The notes under the pieces were generated by a model. That model ran no database searches and was not told where the DNA came from. It was given only the letters and a program-made list of their open reading frames with translations. Below, one piece after another: positions 1 through 4,473 of a DNA stretch of 24,375 bases (position 1 is its first letter; each line of letters opens with the position of its first letter). Origin of the DNA: an uncultured Clostridia bacterium (lineage in GTDB: Bacteria; Bacillota; Clostridia; TANB77; CAG-508); NCBI GenBank assembly GCA_949746285.1, contig CATJZH010000128.1:1-24375 (forward strand), written 5' to 3'. Both the position numbers and the translations under genes were made by a program.

Positions 1-48
1 AATGCAACAGGTCGAGAAGGATATATAAAAAATAATTTATATAAATAA
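1..48 (+). CDS. C-terminal tail of a gene entering from the left edge (uncertain)
   Basis: Frame 1 is open from the first base to a TAA at 46-48 and would encode NATGREGYIKNNLYK. The stop sits directly before a strong hairpin (47-68), as expected for a gene end. Fifteen residues are too few to name a family, and the reading could be chance. Confidence 0.25.
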   Translation, partial: NATGREGYIKNNLYK

Positions 49-68
49 AAGAGGGGAAACCCTCTTTT
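47..68. terminator. Bidirectional intrinsic terminator
   Basis: A perfect 9-bp stem (AAAAGAGGG / CCCTCTTTT) closes a GAAA tetraloop. A-tracts on the left and T-tracts on the right let it work in both directions. It lies between the possible plus-strand gene end at 48 and the minus-strand gene that stops at 78. Confidence 0.7.
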
Positions 69-77
69 AAAATATTC

Positions 78-248
78 TTATTTTTTCATATATTCATCAA
101 TTCTTTTTTTTAGCCATTCAGAAAATGTAATTTTTTCAGATTGTAATTTTTCTATAAATTTATTTCCATAAGAAAATTCAATATCAGCAACTAGTCTTTT
201 ATATTTTTTCTTTCTCCATTCAGATTCATTTTTAAAATTTCTAGCCAT
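78..248 (-). CDS. Small ribbon-helix-helix-like protein, 56 aa
   Basis: This is a 56-residue basic protein starting MARNFKNESEW. An AGGAGG ribosome site (255-260) lies 6 nt upstream of the ATG. The order of elements fits an Arc/CopG-type ribbon-helix-helix DNA-binding fold: a short strand (about residues 17-23, KRLVADI), a first helix (about 27-37), then a turn and second helix beginning TFSEWLKKRI (41-50). This is fold-level inference, not a family hit. The gene is followed by a perfect terminator hairpin at 47-68. A protein of this kind next to a Cro/CI regulator and other tiny genes suggests an accessory or former mobile module. It could instead be a non-DNA-binding small protein. Confidence 0.7.
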   Translation of the reverse strand: MARNFKNESEWRKKKYKRLVADIEFSYGNKFIEKLQSEKITFSEWLKKRIDEYMKK

Positions 249-312
249 AATATACCTCCTAAATAATTATTATATTTGATTTTTTTGTATCTATATATTA
301 TAATAATATTAT

Positions 313-332
313 TAGGAGGGGAAACCCTCCTA
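313..332 (-). terminator. Terminator hairpin after the 37-aa gene
   Basis: A perfect 8-bp stem (TAGGAGGG / CCCTCCTA) closes a GAAA tetraloop, 2 nt beyond the stop of the 37-aa minus-strand gene. The downstream strand is A/U-rich (AUAAUAUUAUU) rather than a pure U-tract, so termination may be incomplete. The core GAGGGGAAACCCTC is identical to the hairpin at 47-68. Confidence 0.6.
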
Positions 333-334
333 GA

Positions 335-448
335 TTAATCAAACAAATGTTGAATTTCAATAGTTTTTTTGATTAATTGTTTTCTGTGAACTTGTAGTTT
401 ATGTGCTGCCCAAGCCTTTACTACAAGTTCTTTTATTTTTAGAAACAT
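335..448 (-). CDS. Very small basic protein, 37 aa, unknown function
   Basis: The frame encodes a Lys/His-rich 37-residue peptide beginning MFLKIKELVV and ending EIQHLFD. Two in-frame ATGs exist (454 and 448). The one at 448 is chosen because it lies 8 nt from the AGGAGG site (457-462), whereas the one at 454 is only 2 nt away. A consensus promoter with a palindromic operator lies directly upstream (472-500) and a perfect hairpin lies just past the stop, so this is a complete one-gene transcription unit. That arrangement is the main evidence that so short a frame is real. The peptide looks helical and amphipathic. No family is recognised; a small regulator, antitoxin-like or membrane-active peptide are all possible. 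Confidence 0.6.
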   Translation of the reverse strand: MFLKIKELVVKAWAAHKLQVHRKQLIKKTIEIQHLFD

Positions 449-471
449 GTTCATCACCTCCTTACAAATTA

Positions 472-500
472 ATTATAACATACGTGTACACGTATGTCAA
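472..500 (-). promoter_or_regulatory. Consensus promoter with a 20-bp palindromic operator filling the spacer
   Basis: Read on the minus strand, TTGACA (500-495) and TATAAT (477-472) are both perfect and separated by exactly 17 nt. The spacer is part of a perfect palindrome, ACATACGTGTACACGTATGT (478-497). A dimeric repressor bound there would block RNA polymerase. The promoter faces the 37-aa gene. The binding protein is unknown; the ribbon-helix-helix-like or Cro/CI-type products nearby are candidates. Confidence 0.85.
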
Positions 501-528
501 TATAATTTTTAAAATATCATAAAAATAT

Positions 529-556
529 AAAAAGACTAAAGAAAATTAGTCTTTTT
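529..556 (-). terminator. Terminator of the Cro/CI-type regulator gene
   Basis: An 11-bp perfect stem (AAAAAGACTAA / TTAGTCTTTTT) closes a 6-nt loop. It sits 36 nt beyond the stop of the minus-strand regulator gene and upstream of the palindromic promoter. Its A and T flanks allow function in both directions. Confidence 0.7.
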
Positions 557-591
557 GAATATATTGAATTAATTGTTGACAATATTTTAAA

Positions 592-813
592 TCATTTTTC
601 ATTTGTTTTTTTCTTTTCAATTTTTATTATGTCTTGTGGCTCACAATTTAAAGCAATGCAAATGCGTTCTAAAGTATCAAAATAAATTGCACAAGCTTCA
701 TTTCTTATAAGTTTATTTAAAGACTGGGCTGTTCCATGTGTTTCTTTAATCAACCAATATTTAGATTTTTTCTTTTGTTTAAGTACATCTCCTAATTCAA
801 TTTTAATTCCCAA
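592..813 (-). CDS. Cro/CI (XRE)-family DNA-binding regulator, 73 aa
   Basis: This is a single-domain helix-turn-helix protein. The pattern fits the compact Cro/C1-type HTH family: WLIKET (first helix), a turn, SLNKLIRNEA (recognition helix), then FDTLERICIALNCEPQDII, the conserved last helices seen in many short XRE regulators. The start is TTG (811-813), chosen because AGGAGG (821-826) lies 7 nt upstream and no ATG is suitably placed. The Lys-rich C-terminus is short and there is no ligand or protease domain, so it is a simple repressor or activator. It is transcribed away from the 56-aa gene at 952, and the shared intergenic region carries an inverted repeat (898-925) that is a plausible autoregulatory operator. 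Its terminator is at 529-556. Confidence 0.88.
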   Translation of the reverse strand: MGIKIELGDVLKQKKKSKYWLIKETHGTAQSLNKLIRNEACAIYFDTLERICIALNCEPQDIIKIEKKKTNEK

Positions 814-897
814 ATTAAATCCTCCTTTTTATTTTATAATATTATTGTATAAAAAACTGTTTTTAAATATAATTGCTTAGTTTATAATGTATCTATT

Positions 898-935
898 AAG
901 TAGGTATTTTACTAATTATCTACTTATGATATAAT
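898..935 (+). promoter_or_regulatory. Divergent intergenic promoter with inverted-repeat operator
   Basis: An extended -10 element (TG at 927-928, TATAAT at 930-935) faces the gene at 952, with a weak TTTACT -35 at 908-913. An inverted repeat, AAGTAG (898-903) and CTACTT (920-925), covers the -35 and spacer. The divergent HTH regulator (start at 813) makes it the likely binder; this is inference. Confidence 0.55.
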
Positions 936-951
936 AAAAAAGGGTGATTAT

Positions 952-1122
952 ATGACAAATGAAGAGTTTATTAAAATTTTAAAAGAAATTAATAAAAAGG
1001 TTATTAAAGATAAAAATGAAATTCAAACAGTAACATATATAAATCAAAAAATTAAAGAAATAGAAATTGAAACAGATTACTCTAGTGATTACATTGAAAA
1101 ATTAATAAAAGATTTAAAATAG
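952..1122 (+). CDS. Small Lys/Glu/Ile-rich protein, 56 aa, unknown
   Basis: This ATG-started frame of 56 residues begins MTNEEFIKIL and ends KLIKDLK. It has a weak GGGTGA ribosome site about 7 nt upstream and an extended -10 promoter at 927-935. The composition is strongly charged and predicted helical, with no Cys or Trp and no membrane segment. It is divergent from the Cro/CI-type regulator and shares its operator region, the arrangement of a regulator and its target gene. No family is recognised. It could be an antitoxin-like or phage-derived small protein. The next promoter (1174-1182) shows that it is a separate transcription unit from truA. Confidence 0.55.
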   Translation: MTNEEFIKILKEINKKVIKDKNEIQTVTYINQKIKEIEIETDYSSDYIEKLIKDLK

Positions 1123-1173
1123 ATATTGAGATAATACAGTATACATAGAATGCTTAATTTAATTTACATAAAG

Positions 1174-1182
1174 TGATATAAT
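1174..1182 (+). promoter_or_regulatory. Extended -10 promoter ahead of the small-ORF/truA unit
   Basis: TGATATAAT is a perfect extended -10 (TG at 1174-1175, TATAAT at 1177-1182), about 45 nt before the ATG at 1228. No good -35 is seen, as is usual for extended -10 promoters. Confidence 0.6.
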
Positions 1183-1227
1183 ATATTAAAGAGATGTCTC
1201 CAAATTAAATTTATAAGGAGGGTCAAT

Positions 1228-1398
1228 ATGAAGTTAAATATGTTAGATAGAATATTATTACATATTTTCAAAGGATATTCGTGCAAGTTATACAGAAATG
1301 GAATACAGGATGGATTTAACTGGAACAATAAAATAAATTCGCAAGGCTGTAACAAGGCTGTACCAACATTAAAAACAAAAAGAAAAAATATAAAGTGA
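1228..1398 (+). CDS. Small basic protein upstream of truA, 56 aa, unknown
   Basis: A strong AAGGAGG site lies about 6 nt before the ATG, and the frame runs 56 residues (MKLNMLDRIL ... KTKRKNIK) to TGA at 1396-1398. The C-terminal third is very basic. The N-terminus (LDRILLHIFKG) could be an amphipathic helix. The truA start is only 29 nt after the stop, so the two genes are likely on one mRNA and the small frame may act as a leader. No family is recognised. The good ribosome site and promoter argue for real translation, though codon evidence is limited by the length. Confidence 0.5.
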   Translation: MKLNMLDRILLHIFKGYSCKLYRNGIQDGFNWNNKINSQGCNKAVPTLKTKRKNIK

Positions 1399-1427
1399 AA
1401 AGTGCTAAAAATGAACGGAGAATAGTA

Positions 1428-2162
1428 ATGAGAAATATAAAATTAATAATAGAATATGACGGAAAAGGATTTAATGGTTGGCAAAAGCAACCAAACAAAT
1501 TGAATATACAAGGTGAAATAGAAAAGGCAATAGGCGAAATAACAGGAGAAGGAATAGAACTAATAGCTTCTGGTAGAACAGATGCAGGTGTACATAGTTT
1601 GGGACAAACAGCAAATTTTAAAACTAACAGTAATATACAAATAGATAAAATACCTTTTGCTATTAATTCAAAATTGAAAAAAAGTATAAGAATTAAAAGT
1701 GCTGAAGAAGTAGAAGAAAGATTTCATAGTAGATATTCTGTAAAATCCAAAAAGTACAGATATACTATAAATAATTCATTGCATGGTACAGCTATTTATA
1801 GAGATATGGAGTATCATTTTCCAATAAAATTGGATGTAGAAAAAATGAAAGAAGCTGCTAAATATTTTGAAGGAGAGCACGATTTTAAAGCATTTAAAGC
1901 TAGTGGAACAAGTAGTAAAAGTAGTGTTAGAAAAATATATAAAGCAGAAGTATTTGAAAACGAAGATAGGGTGTATATAGAACTTACAGGAAATGGTTTT
2001 TTATATAATATGGTTAGGATAATTTCAGGGACATTAGTAGATGTTGGAGTAGGAAAAATAAAACCAGAAGAAATAAAAAATATAATCGAAAGTAAAAAAA
2101 GAGAAAACGCAGGAAAAACGCTTCCAGCAAACGGACTATGTTTGGTTGAAGTTATATATTAA
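1428..2162 (+). CDS. truA: tRNA pseudouridine(38-40) synthase TruA
   Basis: TruA converts uridines 38-40 of the tRNA anticodon stem-loop to pseudouridine. The 244-residue length is normal for the family. The catalytic motif SGRTDAGVHS is at residues 48-57, with the nucleophile Asp52. Other family hallmarks are the opening IEYDGKGFNGWQ, the RYSVKSKKYRYTI block, the HDFKAFKA segment and the C-terminal GFLYNMVRIISGTL. A GTG at 1395 in the same frame would add 11 residues that are not part of the family. The ATG at 1428 is preferred because GGAG (1417-1420) is 7 nt upstream and the protein then begins at the usual MRNIKLIIEYDG. Confidence 0.97.
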   Translation: MRNIKLIIEYDGKGFNGWQKQPNKLNIQGEIEKAIGEITGEGIELIASGRTDAGVHSLGQTANFKTNSNIQIDKIPFAINSKLKKSIRIKSAEEVEERFHSRYSVKSKKYRYTINNSLHGTAIYRDMEYHFPIKLDVEKMKEAAKYFEGEHDFKAFKASGTSSKSSVRKIYKAEVFENEDRVYIELTGNGFLYNMVRIISGTLVDVGVGKIKPEEIKNIIESKKRENAGKTLPANGLCLVEVIY

Positions 2163-2231
2163 TAAAAATCACATAAAAAAATTAGTGGAATATTATATAT
2201 AAATAAACAAATAGATTGGAGGTTTATTTAT

Positions 2232-2702
2232 ATGAATACTTTACTAGTTTTTTTTGCTATTCCAATAGCAATAATAATATTGTCAGTAATTTTAGAAACA
2301 TTTATAAAGTACCCTATAAAAGTTGCAGGAATATTTTTTGCAATATTTTTGGTAGTTGCTTTTGCTTTAGGAGGAACAGCAGAACTTATAGTTCTTGCAA
2401 TAGCATATACAATTCTATCTTTTATAGCAGCATATTTGACTTCAATAATTTGTTGCAGAAGAAATTGTTGTAATACAGAAAGAAGATGTTGTAGATGCGA
2501 AAGAAGAGACTTTTGTAACAATTCTAATTTTGGAGCTCAAGAAAGAATGTTATCAGAACCAATAGTTAGAAATGTTTATAATGAAAATGTAGAAGAGAAC
2601 AATTTTACAAATTCATTTAATGATGATAATGCATATACTGCCAATTTGAATAATTCAGGAAATATAAATAACAATACTTGTCCATATAGAAGATTTAGAT
2701 AA
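2232..2702 (+). CDS. Membrane protein with a Cys-rich cytoplasmic segment, 156 aa
   Basis: Three hydrophobic segments occupy about residues 3-22, 30-48 and 51-72. They are followed by a short, strongly basic stretch with eight cysteines between residues 74 and 95 (CC, CC, CC, C, C), then an Asn-rich tail ending CPYRRFR. GGAGG (2218-2222) lies 9 nt before the ATG. The hydrophobic half resembles small clostridial and bacillar membrane proteins of the DUF2651/YbeF type (from memory, weak). The paired cysteines could bind a metal or an iron-sulfur cluster, or be palmitoyl-like or disulfide sites; none is shown. By the positive-inside rule the Arg/Cys segment should be cytoplasmic. It lies between truA and a separately promoted metallophosphoesterase, so the neighbourhood gives no function. 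Confidence 0.8.
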   Translation: MNTLLVFFAIPIAIIILSVILETFIKYPIKVAGIFFAIFLVVAFALGGTAELIVLAIAYTILSFIAAYLTSIICCRRNCCNTERRCCRCERRDFCNNSNFGAQERMLSEPIVRNVYNENVEENNFTNSFNDDNAYTANLNNSGNINNNTCPYRRFR

Positions 2703-2735
2703 AATATTGTATATTTATTATAAAAGCTTATAATC

Positions 2736-2764
2736 TTGAAAAACATATCTTATAATGTTATAAT
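2736..2764 (+). promoter_or_regulatory. Sigma-A-type promoter for the metallophosphoesterase gene
   Basis: TTGAAA (2736-2741), 17 nt, TATAAT (2759-2764). Initiation about 7 nt later would leave only a few bases before the GTG at 2777, giving a very short leader. Confidence 0.65.
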
Positions 2765-2776
2765 TCAGACGAAGAG

Positions 2777-3673
2777 GTGATAAAAATAAAAGTAGCAGTT
2801 ATATCAGATATACATGGAAATTGTGTTGCTCTAAAAGCAGTTTTAAAAGATGCTGAAAGAAATAAAGTAGATGATTATGTTTTTTTAGGTGACTTAGTAA
2901 ATGATTTACCTTTTGGAAATGAAACTTTAGAATTAGTTAGAAAATACAGTAATAAAATTCTAAAGGGAAATAAGGAACAATATCTTATAGAGTATGATAA
3001 GTATAAGTATGATTGGAAAAATATTCAATTTAGAAATGTTAAATTTATGTATAATGAGCTTACAAGAGAAAATTTAGAATTTATAAAAAAGCTTCCTCAC
3101 TGTTTAACTGTGGAATATGATGGTGTAAAAATTTTATTTGCACATGGTTCACCTAAATCAGTTGAGGAACAGCTACATAGAGAAAAAAGGGACTTGTTAG
3201 ATTTTTATACTAAAAATTTAAAAGAAGATGCTTTAATTTTTGGACATACTCACGAAAAAATGTGGTATGAAACTATAAATAATAAATTAGTAGTAAATAC
3301 AGGATGTTGTGGAGTAACGCCTTTTTATATTGGCGAGGCAGAATACGTTATATTAGAAATAAATAATGGAAAAATAGAAAATGTTGAATTAAAACTTATA
3401 GATTATGATATAAATATAGTAAAAGAAAAAATTAAAAAAAGCAAAATTTTAGAAGAGGATACAGTCCTAATGAATTTATCATTTTGTGCAATAAGTGGAA
3501 AAGGAAGCATAAGGCAAAACTTTTTAAAAGAAGCCAAAAAAATTATGTTTGAAAAAAATGGCAGATTATCAGTAGAAAATGCAAAAGGAATATATAAATA
3601 TATGAAACTATATGATGATGATATATGGTTAGGATTAGCAGAAAAATATAAAGAATATTTTATTTTTAAATAA
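2777..3673 (+). CDS. Calcineurin-like metallophosphoesterase
   Basis: This is a two-metal phosphoesterase with the family motifs in order: ISDIHGN (Asp11, His13), LGDLVND (Asp39), GNKEQ (residues 64-68, where GNH/GNxD is usual), AHGSP (His123) and GHTH (His157, His159). The fold is that of the YfcE/PrpE-like Metallophos_2 group. The substrate cannot be read from sequence. A C-terminal region of about 90 residues after the catalytic domain is not recognised. Start choice is awkward: GTG at 2777 is the only standard start, but it lies inside the sequence GAGGTGAT, which is itself an excellent Shine-Dalgarno. The codon at normal distance from that site is ATA (2786), which would give MKVAVISDIHGN, the usual N-terminus. 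The gene is followed 11 nt later by rqcP. Confidence 0.9.
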   Translation: MIKIKVAVISDIHGNCVALKAVLKDAERNKVDDYVFLGDLVNDLPFGNETLELVRKYSNKILKGNKEQYLIEYDKYKYDWKNIQFRNVKFMYNELTRENLEFIKKLPHCLTVEYDGVKILFAHGSPKSVEEQLHREKRDLLDFYTKNLKEDALIFGHTHEKMWYETINNKLVVNTGCCGVTPFYIGEAEYVILEINNGKIENVELKLIDYDINIVKEKIKKSKILEEDTVLMNLSFCAISGKGSIRQNFLKEAKKIMFEKNGRLSVENAKGIYKYMKLYDDDIWLGLAEKYKEYFIFK

Positions 3674-3684
3674 AGGAAGTAAGT

Positions 3685-3921
3685 ATGAGATTAGATAAAT
3701 TTTTAAAAGTAAGTAGAGTAATAAAAAGAAGAACAGTTGCAAATGAGGCAGCAGATAATGGAAGAATTTCTGTAAATGGAAAAGTAGTAAAGCCAAGTTA
3801 TGAAGTAAAAATAGGAGATGTTGTAGAAATAAAATTTGGTGATAAAATTTCAAAATTTGAAATTCTTCAAATACCTAAAGTTCAAACAAAAGATTTAGGT
3901 GAAATAATTAAAATATTATAA
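3685..3921 (+). CDS. rqcP: RqcP-type S4 RNA-binding protein
   Basis: This is a 78-residue S4-domain protein starting MRLDKFLKVSRVIKRRTVA. That opening and the following GRISVNGKVVKPSYEVKIGD match the RqcP (YabO) family. RqcP binds stalled 50S subunits with RqcH and promotes C-terminal alanine tailing in bacterial ribosome quality control. The S4 domain covers about residues 1-60. An AGGAAG site precedes the ATG. The gene sits 11 nt after the metallophosphoesterase stop and is followed at once by a terminator (3926-3955), so it ends that operon. The paralogous HSP15 (HslR) family is an alternative, but the length and opening favour RqcP. Confidence 0.9.
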   Translation: MRLDKFLKVSRVIKRRTVANEAADNGRISVNGKVVKPSYEVKIGDVVEIKFGDKISKFEILQIPKVQTKDLGEIIKIL

Positions 3922-3925
3922 AAAG

Positions 3926-3955
3926 TAGGGAGCTATTTTGCTTCCTATATTTTTT
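3926..3955 (+). terminator. Intrinsic terminator after rqcP
   Basis: An 8-bp stem (TAGGGAGC 3926-3933 / GCTTCCTA 3940-3947, one G:U) is followed by TATTTTTT, just after the rqcP stop. Confidence 0.85.
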
Positions 3956-3962
3956 GTATACG

Positions 3963-3993
3963 AAAAGCCCCTCAGCAACGCCAAGGGACTTTT
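3963..3993 (-). terminator. Terminator hairpin ending the GC-rich minus-strand unit
   Basis: A 10-bp stem (AAAAGCCCCT 3963-3972 / AGGGACTTTT 3984-3993, one G:U) has an 11-nt GC-rich loop. On the minus strand it ends in CUUUU and lies about 70 nt past the stop of the 72-aa ORF. Flanking T/A runs make it usable in both directions. Confidence 0.6.
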
Positions 3994-4015
3994 CTAGTGT
4001 TATTGTTTATGTCAA

Positions 4016-4042
4016 ACTTCCAACTTCCAAAACTTCCAAAAC
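4016..4042. repeat. Short tandem repeat of a CTTCCAA(AA) unit
   Basis: Three tandem copies of CTTCCAA(AA) lie between the 72-aa ORF stop and the terminator hairpin. On the transcribed minus strand they read TTGGAAG repeats, a purine-rich 3' UTR stretch. The role is unknown. Confidence 0.6.
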
Positions 4043-4065
4043 ATATTCGAGACCTTTTGTTCTAA

Positions 4066-4284
4066 TTATACTATACTAACCAAGGTAGTAAGTGTTAAGA
4101 ATGGTGGACCTCGTGGACCTTTCGTTTGACGAAGACGCCATCGCCGGAAAGGCGTCATTACAAAAGTATAAATTCTTTCCTCATTTGAGGAGACTGCTGT
4201 GTTATAAGTCCGTAATGTAGAAAAACTACTTTTGAACTTAAGTCCAGCAAGAATAATTATAAGTAATAACACGGCATGCGTCAC
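4066..4284 (-). CDS. Putative 72-aa membrane-anchored basic protein in a GC-rich unit
   Basis: The frame opens with GTG at 4284, 8 nt after AGGAGG (4293-4298). A second GTG at 4293 overlaps that site and is rejected. The product begins with a hydrophobic helix (AVLLLIIILAGLKF), followed by a Ser/Thr-rich middle, an Arg-rich patch (MTPFRRWRLRQTKGPRGPP, about residues 43-61) and a hydrophobic tail. Codon use (ACG, CGG, CGA, GCC, GTC) is unlike every neighbouring gene, which suggests acquisition by transfer. The gene has its own promoter (4354-4382), a structured leader (4300-4335) and a terminator (3963-3993). The protein is not recognised. The ORF could be incidental to a structured RNA, because hairpins such as GACGCC...GGCGTC lie inside it. 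Confidence 0.5.
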   Translation of the reverse strand: MTHAVLLLIIILAGLKFKSSFSTLRTYNTAVSSNEERIYTFVMTPFRRWRLRQTKGPRGPPFLTLTTLVSIV

Positions 4285-4299
4285 AAATAACACCTCCTT

Positions 4300-4335
4300 C
4301 TTCGATACTCGCTTTTAGGCGAGGTTCCAACGAAG
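4300..4335 (-). promoter_or_regulatory. Two-tier leader hairpin just before the ribosome site
   Basis: Nested perfect stems CTTCG (4300-4304) / CGAAG (4331-4335) and CTCGC (4308-4312) / GCGAG (4319-4323) surround a TTTTAG loop. The structure ends next to the AGGAGG site of the 72-aa ORF, in a position to affect ribosome access. Confidence 0.6.
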
Positions 4336-4353
4336 TGTTGTGAACTGTTTTCT

Positions 4354-4382
4354 AGTATACACGCATTTTCTCAAAAAGTCAA
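4354..4382 (-). promoter_or_regulatory. Promoter of the GC-rich minus-strand unit
   Basis: On the minus strand TTGACT (4382-4377) is followed after 17 nt by TATACT (4359-4354). This is near consensus and drives transcription leftward through the leader hairpin and the 72-aa ORF. Confidence 0.8.
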
Positions 4383-4473
4383 GAAAAAAATTAAGAAAAA
4401 CTTAATAAAATATATAAAATTTCTTAATATTTATAAATTATACTTTAAAAAAATAAGGAAGTAGGTAAAAAAT

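Noticed and set aside
478..497. Link between the palindrome and the 56-bp repeats, which share AACATACGT
   Set aside because: Only about 9 bp are shared, with no further similarity, so chance is likely in AT-rich sequence.
2216..2521. Other frames overlapping the Cys-rich membrane protein, including a 97-aa minus-strand frame
   Set aside because: They lack ribosome sites and are mirror frames of the membrane-protein gene, whose own start and hydrophobic pattern are convincing.
4016..4042. CRISPR-like spacing in the CTTCCAA repeats
   Set aside because: Units are contiguous 7-9 nt repeats without spacers and only three copies. No cas genes are present.
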